A DNA stretch of 64,000 nt from the NCBI GenBank assembly GCA_016214695.1, contig JACRNY010000006.1, forward strand, positions 62,001-126,000. Direction: 5' to 3'. Under the pieces are notes generated by a model. That model saw nothing but the letters and a program-made list of their open reading frames with translations. It ran no database searches and had not been told where the DNA came from. Both the position numbers and the translations under genes were made by a program. This DNA is from Nitrosomonadales bacterium. Lineage in GTDB: Bacteria; Pseudomonadota; Gammaproteobacteria; Burkholderiales; Gallionellaceae. Shown here piece after piece: positions 9,034 through 18,330 of this stretch; the stretch's first letter is position 1; each line of letters begins with the position of its first letter.

Positions 9034-9424
9034 CGCACTTCTTTCCGAGCAGCGGAAAAGTGAACGGCTGCCCGGCCATCGCCTTGGACAAGCCAAGCAC
9101 GCCCAGCAGCACCAGGGTGGAATGACAGGTGGTGAAATAGAGTATGACCACGATCCAGGTGTTGGCCGAGGTGTAACCGCCGAGCAGGAGAATGGCGAGG
9201 TTGGCGACCACCAGCAATATCCCCGCCCAGATGCTGGCAACAACAGTTTGCTGCAGATGGCATACGGCCAGTTGCGGCGCAGTCGCGCGGTGCCTGAAAT
9301 ACAGCCGCAACAGGATGGCGAAGCCCAGGCCGGGTGCCAGCAGCAGGTTGACGAGGTAAAGCACCTCCGCCGTCACCGCGAGGGTCTGTCCGGGCTGCCC
9401 GCTGTCATCTGCCGAAGCTGGCAT
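9026..9424 (-). CDS. Small integral membrane protein (DUF4870/Tic20-like, tentative)
   Basis: About three hydrophobic segments and C-terminal GQPFTFPLL; overlaps norQ 3' end and the polyferredoxin start. Confidence 0.6.
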   Translation of the reverse strand: MPASADDSGQPGQTLAVTAEVLYLVNLLLAPGLGFAILLRLYFRHRATAPQLAVCHLQQTVVASIWAGILLVVANLAILLLGGYTSANTWIVVILYFTTCHSTLVLLGVLGLSKAMAGQPFTFPLLGKKCDG

Positions 9425-10187
9425 AGACGATCTCCATCAGTGCCTCGGCGGTCTCCTCGTCGTCGGTGAGCGGCTCGACGAGTGCGGCGCGGCAGGCATC
9501 CACCGGATCGAAGCCGCTGCCGATCAGGGTCGCGGTATAGACCAGCAGGCGTGTGCTGGCGGCTTCTTCCAGATCGTGTTCCTTGAGCGCGCGCAGGCTG
9601 TTGGCCAGATTGACCAGTCGTTTCGACAGCATGGCATCCGCGCCGGTCTCGCCGACGACGATCTGCTGCTCCAGTTCCGGCTCCGGAAAGTCGAAGCGCA
9701 GGCTGACGAAGCGCTGGCGTGTGCTGGGCTTCATGCCCTTGAGGAAATTCTGGTAACCGGGGTTGTAGGACACGATCAGCATGAACTCCGGCGGCGCCGC
9801 AAGTATCTCTCCGGTGCGTTCGATCGGCAGGATGCGGCGGTCGTCGGACAAGGGATGCAGCACCACGGTGGTGTCCTTGCGCGCTTCCACCACTTCGTCG
9901 AGGTAGCAGATGCCGCCTTCGCGCACTGCACGGGTGAGCGGGCCGTCGTTCCAGTAGGTCACGCCGTCGCCGATGAGATGCCGGCCGACCAGATCCGCGG
10001 CAGTAAGGTCGTCATGGCAGGCGACGGTATACAGCGGCAAACCGAGCCTGGCCGCCATATGCGCCACGAAGCGCGTCTTGCCGCAGCCGGTCGGTCCCTT
10101 GATCAGCAGGGGCAGGCGGTTGCGATAGGCGTGCTCGAACAGCTCGATCTCGTTGCCGTGCGGTTTGTAGAAAGGCAGCTCGCTCAT
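9405..10187 (-). CDS. norQ: NorQ, MoxR-type AAA+ ATPase
   Basis: Walker A GPTGCGKTRFVAHMA, Walker B GGICYLDEVVEAR; start MSELPFYKPHG at 10187. Confidence 0.93.
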   Translation of the reverse strand: MSELPFYKPHGNEIELFEHAYRNRLPLLIKGPTGCGKTRFVAHMAARLGLPLYTVACHDDLTAADLVGRHLIGDGVTYWNDGPLTRAVREGGICYLDEVVEARKDTTVVLHPLSDDRRILPIERTGEILAAPPEFMLIVSYNPGYQNFLKGMKPSTRQRFVSLRFDFPEPELEQQIVVGETGADAMLSKRLVNLANSLRALKEHDLEEAASTRLLVYTATLIGSGFDPVDACRAALVEPLTDDEETAEALMEIVYASFGR

Positions 10188-10240
10188 GAGGGAAACCTGT
10201 GTGTTGGATTTGTTGCAGTCTAAATCAAACGGCCGTGTTT

Positions 10241-10522
10241 TTACTTGATCGCGGTTAAGTAGGCGATGGTGATGAGTCCGGTCACCAGCAACAGCCAGCC
10301 CAGCACGATGCCGCGCCACAACCAGCGCGTACGGCGCAAACCCATGAAGTAGCCGGCCACCAGCTGCACCTTGACCGCGGCAGTGCCGAGCACGGCCAGC
10401 ATGACGGCGATGCCGCCCAGACCGGCTTCGCCGATGAGATAAGTAGTCACGGTCAGCAGCATCAGCAGCAACCAGACGTATGTGCAGGGGCGGATGAAAC
10501 GGGTTCGTTGCGTGGCGTCCAT
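10241..10522 (-). CDS. norF: NorF-like / cytochrome oxidase subunit IV-like membrane protein
   Basis: Three hydrophobic segments, VQLVAGYFMGLRRTRWLWRGIV; adjacent to norE. Confidence 0.75.
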   Translation of the reverse strand: MDATQRTRFIRPCTYVWLLLMLLTVTTYLIGEAGLGGIAVMLAVLGTAAVKVQLVAGYFMGLRRTRWLWRGIVLGWLLLVTGLITIAYLTAIK

Positions 10523-10530
10523 GAGTGTCC

Positions 10531-11118
10531 CTAATGGATCACGTAAACCAGCGGAAACAGGATGATCCACAGCAGATCGACCATATGCCAATAGGAAGCA
10601 CCGGTCTCCACGTCGGTATGGTTTTGCGCGCTATAGCCGCCCCGCCTCGCTTTAAGCATCACCGCCGCAAGGATCACCATGCCGAGGATCACATGCATGA
10701 AATGAAAGATCGTCAGCGACAGGTAGAACATGTAGAAGGTATTGGTGCTGAGGGAGATGCCGGCGGAGAACTTGTCGTGGAACTCAACCAGCTTGATGGC
10801 CAGGAAAATGCCGCCCAGAGCGATGGCAGCGGCGATCCAGCGCGCGCATACGCGCGATAACCCCTGTTTGATGGCCGCGACCGCGCGCACCATGAAATAG
10901 CTGCTGGTGATCAGCACCAGGGTGTTGATGGCGCCGGAAGAGATGTCGAGCTGCCGTTGCGATTCGTCGAACAGTTCCACGTTGTGCGCCCGCGCAAACG
11001 CGTAGGCGACGAAAAAGACGCCGAACGCCAGCAGTTCGGCGAAGATGAAGAACCAGATCGCCAGATCGCCGGGCGGCGTGGCGAGGATCTCATCCGGTGT
11101 GATCGTATCGATGGTCAA
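10531..11118 (-). CDS. norE: NorE, cytochrome c oxidase subunit III-like protein
   Basis: GDLAIWFFIFAELLAFGVFFVAYAFAR; SLTIFHFMHVILGMV; YWHMVDLLWIILFPLVYV. Confidence 0.92.
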   Translation of the reverse strand: MTIDTITPDEILATPPGDLAIWFFIFAELLAFGVFFVAYAFARAHNVELFDESQRQLDISSGAINTLVLITSSYFMVRAVAAIKQGLSRVCARWIAAAIALGGIFLAIKLVEFHDKFSAGISLSTNTFYMFYLSLTIFHFMHVILGMVILAAVMLKARRGGYSAQNHTDVETGASYWHMVDLLWIILFPLVYVIH

Positions 11119-11142
11119 AACAGGATATCCAGACGAAAAAAA

Positions 11143-11160
11143 GGGGGCGCGAACGCCCCC
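11143..11160 (-). terminator. Intrinsic terminator between norB and norE
   Basis: Minus strand GGGGGCGTTCGCGCCCCC followed by TTTTTTTCGT. Confidence 0.8.
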
Positions 11161-11175
11161 TCCCGAGGAACAGCG

Positions 11176-12564
<1,389 letters not shown>

Positions 12565-12596
12565 CTAAACCGTTGTGTGTCAGGGTATCTGCCGGA

Positions 12597-13022
12597 TCAG
12601 CCTTCGATGTTCGGCGGCCACTTGTTGGTGTCGATCTCCGATGTCCATTTCAGGAACTCGACGATGTCGTCCAGTTCCTGATCGGTCAGGTTGAATTGGG
12701 GCATCTGACGGCGGCCCGGTGCACCCGTGGGCTGCGACTTGATCCACGCCTTGATGAACTCACCGCCGCGACGTTTGTACACGTTGCCAAGTTCCGGTGC
12801 GAAATACGCGCCTTCACCCAGAATGGTGTGGCATCCGATGCAGTTGCGTGTTTCCCAGATGTGCTTGCCGCGAACGACGGAATCCGTGATGTTCTCGCGG
12901 TGATCCCGCTTGGGCAGGCCCCGTACTGTGTCGAAGGTCAAGGCGAGAAACAACAGGAAGAAAAACACCGCTCCCCCGTAGAATATGTTTCGCGCCATCG
13001 CCTTGGTAAACGTTTCGCTCAT
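12597..13022 (-). CDS. norC: Nitric oxide reductase cytochrome c subunit NorC
   Basis: N-terminal TM anchor; single heme CIGCHTILGEGAYFAPELGNVY. Confidence 0.97.
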   Translation of the reverse strand: MSETFTKAMARNIFYGGAVFFFLLFLALTFDTVRGLPKRDHRENITDSVVRGKHIWETRNCIGCHTILGEGAYFAPELGNVYKRRGGEFIKAWIKSQPTGAPGRRQMPQFNLTDQELDDIVEFLKWTSEIDTNKWPPNIEG

Positions 13023-13171
13023 AACTTACCTCCTGAATGAATGGCTCTGTATCGGTTGTCGCCCCGAACCTGATCGTTTGCCTTCCCGTCTGTGGTCCGG
13101 TGCAAAAAAACGGGCAATCATGTTCAAAATCACGGCGCACTCACATTAACCCAGGGGTGCTTCGCATATCC

Positions 13172-13185
13172 TTGACTTCAATCAA
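13172..13185. promoter_or_regulatory. FNR/DNR-like box TTGACTTCAATCAA
   Basis: TTGAC-TTCA-ATCAA between divergent norC and the 13.3-14.4 kb membrane protein gene. Confidence 0.7.
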
Positions 13186-13256
13186 GAGAATCCATGCGTA
13201 TCGATTTGCGCCCCCGGCGACACTGGCTGCGCTACCATCGCGGCGACTCCTGACAG

Positions 13257-14393
13257 GTGTGTCATCTCATGATTCTGGTATCACTGGTATTGGCGGCCAT
13301 CCTCGGCATGGTGGCTGCGTGGTTGCTGCCGTTCGGCTCCGACTCCCATCGCGCCGCCCATGTCCATTTGGCTTTTGCGCTGGGCGTGATGCCGCTGATC
13401 CTGGGCGCGATGACGCATTTCGTTCCGGTGCTCACCCGCACGCGCGCGGCGCCAAAGAATGTAGCAGGCTATGCTGCCCTGGCCTGGGTCGGCGGTGCGC
13501 TGATCGTGGTCTTCTTCCTCTTTTCGCTGCCGGAGATCTTCCGCAGCGCTGCCGCCCTGTCCGGCCTTGTCGCCGGCATCGGCCTGCTTGCGTGGCAGCT
13601 CCTGCGCGGCAAGGAGGCGCTGGGCGGTGCGCATCCCGGCGTGCGCTGGTATCTCGCGGCGCTGCTCTGCCTCGCCGCAAGCCTGCTGGCCGTACTTGCC
13701 ATGTCGGTGTGGCCGCAGCAGATGCTGGCGCTCAAGCGTTTGCATCTGCACCTCAATCTTCTCGGCTTTGTCGGCCTGACTGCCGTCGGCACCCTGCAGG
13801 TCCTGCTTCCCACCGCGGCCGGTCATCCCGACCCGCAGGTCGCCCACCGGCTGCGTGCCGACCTGCCCGCCGCACTGGGCGGCACGCTGCTGATCGCGGC
13901 GGGTGCCGCCTGGCTGCCGCTGCTGTGCTGGCCCGGATTGTTGCTGTGGCTGATCCCGTTGAGCCGTTTGCTGCGGGTCTGGCTCGCGCGCTACCGCAAC
14001 GAGATCTTTTGCCGGCATGGTGCGGTGCCGTTGCTGGCGGTGGCGCTCGCGGGGTTCTCCATCGCACTAATGGCCGGAAGCGCACACGGCGCAGAGCGGC
14101 TGGACTCCACCGGCGTGGCGCATGCATTCGTGTTCGCATTTCTGTTCCCGCTAGTCAGCGGCGCGGCGGGACAGCTGCTTCCGCTCTGGTTCAGGCCGGG
14201 ACAACAGACGGAATGGCATGCACGGGTGCGCCGACGTCTGACTTATGCCGGCGGTTTGCGCGCGCTACTGTTCCTTGTCGCCGGAATAATGGCGCTGGCG
14301 GGATCCGGATCGGCAAGCTGGTTCGCGCTCGCCGCCCTGCTTCCCTTCGCCTTGGCGGCATTCAGCCTGTTGCGGGATGCGCGGCGTCCTTGA
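13257..14393 (+). CDS. Polytopic membrane protein, NnrS/heme-copper-like (start may be 13269)
   Basis: ~12 hydrophobic segments with recurring His...G...P motifs (HLAFALGVMPLILGAMTHFVPV; HLHLNLLGFVGLTAVGTLQVLLP; HAFVFAFLFPLVSGAAGQLLP). Confidence 0.65.
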   Translation: MCHLMILVSLVLAAILGMVAAWLLPFGSDSHRAAHVHLAFALGVMPLILGAMTHFVPVLTRTRAAPKNVAGYAALAWVGGALIVVFFLFSLPEIFRSAAALSGLVAGIGLLAWQLLRGKEALGGAHPGVRWYLAALLCLAASLLAVLAMSVWPQQMLALKRLHLHLNLLGFVGLTAVGTLQVLLPTAAGHPDPQVAHRLRADLPAALGGTLLIAAGAAWLPLLCWPGLLLWLIPLSRLLRVWLARYRNEIFCRHGAVPLLAVALAGFSIALMAGSAHGAERLDSTGVAHAFVFAFLFPLVSGAAGQLLPLWFRPGQQTEWHARVRRRLTYAGGLRALLFLVAGIMALAGSGSASWFALAALLPFALAAFSLLRDARRP

Positions 14394-14410
14394 ACTGCAC
14401 CCTCCCCGTT

Positions 14411-15718
14411 CTATCCGGCACTGGTGCTGGCCTTCCCGAGTAGCGCATCCACACGGGAATAGGTGCGGCTCGCCGCGACGATGTTAAGCCACAGCCACAG
14501 ATTGGACGCACCGAAAAGCAGTGCAGACGGGTAGACGAAGGGGGACGGGAAAACGATCGCGGCAAGGAGCGCCGCCAGTGCGGCGAAGTGCAGCCACATC
14601 TGCCGCCGGGTGCGCGACTCCGGCATGATCTCCCTGACATTGGGCACGGCCGGTCCGGTCGCCCCGCGCCTGCTTTGCAGGTGGAACCACACCAGGAACG
14701 GCACGATCTTGTAGAGCATGCCGTTCATGATCGACATGGCGAACCCGACGATCATCAGTACTCCCAGCAGCATGCCATATCCCCGCATGCCCCCTATCGC
14801 CGGTGCGATCTGCGCGGCAAGCCAGAGCGTGATCGCCGATAACAGGCTCAGCATGCTGCAACGCCAGAAATACATGAACACGTCCGGCTGCTTGCGGCGT
14901 CGTTTCGTCTGCAACCACAAGGTGGTCAGCGCAAAAACGGCAAAGCCCGCTGCCAGCAGTATCTTCAGCGTGCTCCACAGCACCGGCAAATGTCTGGCCG
15001 GGGCGAGTGCAAGCAGCAGGATGAAGAGTACCGGCGCCAGCCAGCGCGTGAGCCGGGCCGGATAGGCCGGCGTGAGCTGGAACATCGGCACGACCTGATA
15101 GGCGACACCCGCTATCAACAGGCCGACCCAGCCCAGCAAACCCCAGGTCAGGTGGAGATCGGCCAGCCTCTCGCGTGCCTGCAGCCACCAGCCGAACGCA
15201 TGGTTGCTCAGCAGGGTAAGCCCCAGCAGCACTGTCGCCGCAAGCATCAGTGCGGCCAGGCGCATCGCCCGCGCAGTCATGTTCTGCGGCAAAGAGCGGC
15301 GCAGGGTGACAACGACCAGGGTGGCGAACAGGAGCAGCGCTGTTCCCAGTGTTGGCAAGGCGATCTGCAACGCGAGTGGCGCGGTGAGGATGAGCCCGCT
15401 GCCGAGCAGGATGATGCCGCTTGTTGCCAGCACGTGAACGATGGCGGCAACCAGTGCCGGCCGTCGCACCGGCGTACCAGCGACCACCGGCAGCATCTGC
15501 AGGATCGCTCCCAGCATGACCAGCCCCATGAAGCCGAGTGTCAGCAGATGGGTGATGCCCAGCATGGCAGGATCCCAGCGGCTGCTGAATAGCTCCGGAC
15601 CTGCCCACAACAACAGCAATGCGGCTGTCAGCGCGAACAAGGGCGCGGTGATGAAGAACCGCAGCGGCACCCAGATGGGCGGAGCCTGGTCGAGGGAGAT
15701 GCCCGACGGCACGTTCAT
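14411..15718 (-). CDS. Polytopic membrane protein, NnrS/heme-copper-like
   Basis: ~12 hydrophobic segments; THLLTLGFMGLVMLGAILQMLPV; LHLTWGLLGWVGLLIAGVAYQVVPMF; MNGMLYKIVPFLVWFHL. Confidence 0.65.
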   Translation of the reverse strand: MNVPSGISLDQAPPIWVPLRFFITAPLFALTAALLLLWAGPELFSSRWDPAMLGITHLLTLGFMGLVMLGAILQMLPVVAGTPVRRPALVAAIVHVLATSGIILLGSGLILTAPLALQIALPTLGTALLLFATLVVVTLRRSLPQNMTARAMRLAALMLAATVLLGLTLLSNHAFGWWLQARERLADLHLTWGLLGWVGLLIAGVAYQVVPMFQLTPAYPARLTRWLAPVLFILLLALAPARHLPVLWSTLKILLAAGFAVFALTTLWLQTKRRRKQPDVFMYFWRCSMLSLLSAITLWLAAQIAPAIGGMRGYGMLLGVLMIVGFAMSIMNGMLYKIVPFLVWFHLQSRRGATGPAVPNVREIMPESRTRRQMWLHFAALAALLAAIVFPSPFVYPSALLFGASNLWLWLNIVAASRTYSRVDALLGKASTSAG

Positions 15719-15969
15719 GAAGACTCCGGGCCGCCGACGGGTATGACTTGTTCCTTGTACCAGATCAGTATTTCGTAGCTGCCGTCATCGCAGGCGTGGG
15801 TCGTGTAGTCGTATCCCCAGTCCTTCAATAGCGGGAAAAGCATGTGCGGCATGCGGTGGATCAGCAGGCGCAAACGCTCGCCCGATTCCAGGACATTGAG
15901 GGCCGCGAGCGTGAGTTCCATCGGCTCGGGAGGCTCCAGCCAGCGTGCATCGACGATGCGCTCCGTCAT
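15715..15969 (-). CDS. DUF2249-type small protein
   Basis: 84 aa, DARWLEPPEPMELTLAALNVLESGERLRLLIHRMPHMLFPLLKDWGYDY; 4-bp overlap with the downstream membrane protein gene. Confidence 0.75.
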   Translation of the reverse strand: MTERIVDARWLEPPEPMELTLAALNVLESGERLRLLIHRMPHMLFPLLKDWGYDYTTHACDDGSYEILIWYKEQVIPVGGPESS

Positions 15970-15973
15970 CGGT

Positions 15974-16411
15974 TCAGGTCATGGCGCGCATGCGCCCGAC
16001 CACCTCTTCCAGTTCGTTCGCCAGCGCCCGGTCTGCCATGCGGTACAGCATCTGTTCCTCTTTCACGTTGTGCTGCTGCATGATGATGAGCAGCGTGTCG
16101 GCATCGCCGAGATAAGCGTCGCCGTCTTTCCGTGCGAGTGCGCCGGACATCTGGTTGAGCAGGTCGCTCATCTGGCGGTGTTCGGAACGCATCACCGCGG
16201 TCGGCCCCTGCGTCATGCCGGTGCGCGCCTCGAAGGCGGGGAACATGACCTCCACTTCCATGGCGAAATGGTGCTGCAGCGCCTCCTGGAAACGGCTGAA
16301 CCCCTCTGCTGCGCCATCCCAGTCGCCGCTTGCCACCAACGCCTCCGTCGCCGCAAACAGATCGTCGCAGCGCTTGTGATCGGGCGCGAGAAATTCGCTG
16401 ATCGTCGTCAT
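15974..16411 (-). CDS. Hemerythrin-like (HHE) domain protein
   Basis: MTTISEFLAPDHKRCDDLF...LQHHFAMEVEVMFPAFE...HRQMSDLL...QQHNVKEEQMLYRMAD; His/Glu metal-ligand pattern. Confidence 0.9.
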   Translation of the reverse strand: MTTISEFLAPDHKRCDDLFAATEALVASGDWDGAAEGFSRFQEALQHHFAMEVEVMFPAFEARTGMTQGPTAVMRSEHRQMSDLLNQMSGALARKDGDAYLGDADTLLIIMQQHNVKEEQMLYRMADRALANELEEVVGRMRAMT

Positions 16412-16485
16412 CTGGCCTGACTCCTGAATAATTTGCCGCCGGAACGGCAGGCAGCGTATTCTCGGTGCAGGCTGCGCCCCCTGCA

Positions 16486-16499
16486 TTGAGCGGGATCAA
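16486..16499. promoter_or_regulatory. FNR/DNR-like box TTGAGCGGGATCAA
   Basis: TTGAG-CGGG-ATCAA between divergent hemerythrin and Crp/Fnr regulator genes. Confidence 0.6.
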
Positions 16500-16579
16500 G
16501 GAAGCGAAAGTCGCGTTCATTTCGCTGCTTGCGGCGCTTTGCCCCTATAATCCGCCGTCCGGATTTGTAAGGAGTCGCC

Positions 16580-17266
16580 TTGAACAATCCATTGAAGATC
16601 CCCGCTTTCCTCTCGCATATCCCCTTGTTCAGCGAACTGTCGCCCAAGGAGATCGAGCGCATCGCCCAGGGCACGCGCGAACTCCACCTCGCGCGCGGCG
16701 ATGTGCTGTTCCAGCGCGGCGACCCGGTCACCGGTTTCCATGTGATGATCCACGGCCAGGTCAAACTGGCTTTGACTTCACCGCATGGGGTCGAGAAGGT
16801 CGTGGAGTTGTTCGGCCCGGGCCAGAGTTTCGGCGAGGCGGTGATGTTCCTGGGAAGACCCTACCCGGTCTATGCCCAGGCACTGACGGATTCCCTGGCA
16901 CTGCATATCGGCAAGAACGTGATCGTGGGTGGCATCGACGGCGATCCGGCTTTCTGCCGCAAGATGCTGGCGGGACTTTCCATACGCCTGCACAGCCTGA
17001 TCCAGAACGTCGAATCCATCTCGCTGCGTTCCTCGGCACAACGGGTGATCGATTACCTGCTGCATGACCTGGTCGAGGTCAAGGAAGGCCTCGATGTCCA
17101 TATCAGCCTGTCGGCCAACAAGAACGTGATCGCCTCCAATCTCAACATCACGCCGGAGACATTCTCGCGCATCCTGCACAACCTGTCCGATGCCGGCCTG
17201 ATCAGGGTCGAGGGCAAGGATGTGTGCATCAGGGACATCGCCAGATTGCGCGCTTACGAGGAGTGA
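16580..17266 (+). CDS. Crp/Fnr-family transcriptional regulator (Dnr/NnrR-like)
   Basis: cNMP-type beta barrel plus HTH ANKNVIASNLNITPETFSRILHNLSDAGLIRVEGKDVCIRD; no N-terminal Fnr Fe-S cysteine cluster. Confidence 0.9.
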   Translation: MNNPLKIPAFLSHIPLFSELSPKEIERIAQGTRELHLARGDVLFQRGDPVTGFHVMIHGQVKLALTSPHGVEKVVELFGPGQSFGEAVMFLGRPYPVYAQALTDSLALHIGKNVIVGGIDGDPAFCRKMLAGLSIRLHSLIQNVESISLRSSAQRVIDYLLHDLVEVKEGLDVHISLSANKNVIASNLNITPETFSRILHNLSDAGLIRVEGKDVCIRDIARLRAYEE

Positions 17267-17272
17267 ACGGCC

Positions 17273-18262
17273 TCACCCGCCGGTGCGCGACATGAAACGC
17301 GCGACCGTGCCCTGCGCCTGCGACAGATCGAAGCGATGTTCCCGCGGCTTGGCCGCCAGGGCTTGCCGTATCAAGTCAGACAGTCCCGTCTCGTCGCCGG
17401 CACGCAGCGCCGGCATCAGGTCCACCATGCCCTCCTTACCCAGACAGGTGAACAGTTCGCCGCGTGCCGACACGCGCACGCGGTTGCAACTGCTGCAGAA
17501 ATTATGCGTATGCGGCGAGATGAAGCCGACCCGCGACTCGTGCCCCGGGATGCGCCAGTAGCGCGCCGGACCGCCGCTGCTCTCCAGACTCGGGATCAGC
17601 TGATGACTGCGCATGAGTTGCGCCTGGGCGTCCGCGCTTGAATGGAACGACGACGCGTGCGAATGACCGGTCTCGCCCATGGGCATCTGTTCGATGAAAC
17701 TGATGTCCACTCCGCGCCCCAGTGCGAAGCGCAGCAGCGCGGGCAATTCTTCATGGTTACCGCCGTGCAGCATGACGGTGTTCAACTTGATGCGGCGGCA
17801 GCCGAATGCCGCTATCGCGGCGTCTATCCCCGCCAGCACCTGGTCCAGCTCGCCGCCGCGCGTGATGCGCCGGTAGGCTGCAGGATCGAGTGAGTCCAGA
17901 CTGATATTGATGCGGTGCAGGCCGGCCTGTGCCAGTGCCTGCGCAAACTGCGGCAGCTGCGAGCCGTTGCTGGTCAGTGCCAGTTCACGCAGGCCTTCCA
18001 GTCCCCGCAGCCGTGCGACCAGATCGGGGAGTCCTTTCCTGACCAGCGGCTCGCCGCCTGTCAGGCGTATCTTGTCCACGCCCAGCCCGACGAATGTGCG
18101 CGCGACGAGCAGGCACTCTTCCAGCGAGAGTATCTGTTCGCGCGGCAGGAACTGCATCTTCTCGCTCATGCAATAGGTGCAGCGCAAGTCGCAACGGTCG
18201 GTCACCGACAGTCGCAGATAGCTGACCCTCCTGCCGAAACCGTCATGCAATGGATCGTTCAT
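17273..18262 (-). CDS. moaA: GTP 3',8-cyclase MoaA
   Basis: Radical-SAM CDLRCTYC; FIEQMPMG; GFISPHTHNFCSSCNRVRVSARGELFTCLG; C-terminal GG. Confidence 0.95.
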   Translation of the reverse strand: MNDPLHDGFGRRVSYLRLSVTDRCDLRCTYCMSEKMQFLPREQILSLEECLLVARTFVGLGVDKIRLTGGEPLVRKGLPDLVARLRGLEGLRELALTSNGSQLPQFAQALAQAGLHRINISLDSLDPAAYRRITRGGELDQVLAGIDAAIAAFGCRRIKLNTVMLHGGNHEELPALLRFALGRGVDISFIEQMPMGETGHSHASSFHSSADAQAQLMRSHQLIPSLESSGGPARYWRIPGHESRVGFISPHTHNFCSSCNRVRVSARGELFTCLGKEGMVDLMPALRAGDETGLSDLIRQALAAKPREHRFDLSQAQGTVARFMSRTGG

Positions 18263-18298
18263 TCAGGCAGCTCCCATCCCTCTCTCGCATATACGACA

Positions 18299-18322
18299 AG
18301 GGGGGCACAGACCGCCCCCTGC
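18299..18322 (-). terminator. Terminator-like hairpin downstream of the EB_dh cytochrome gene
   Basis: Minus strand CAGGGGGCGGTCTGTGCCCCCCTTGTCG. Confidence 0.5.
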
Positions 18323-18330
18323 CGTAACCG

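Noticed and set aside
17273-18262. Radical SAM gene as nirJ (heme d1 synthesis)
   Set aside because: Sequence has the MoaA signature (C-terminal Fe-S CSSCNRVRVSARGELFTCLG and terminal GG), not a NirJ-type C-terminal domain.
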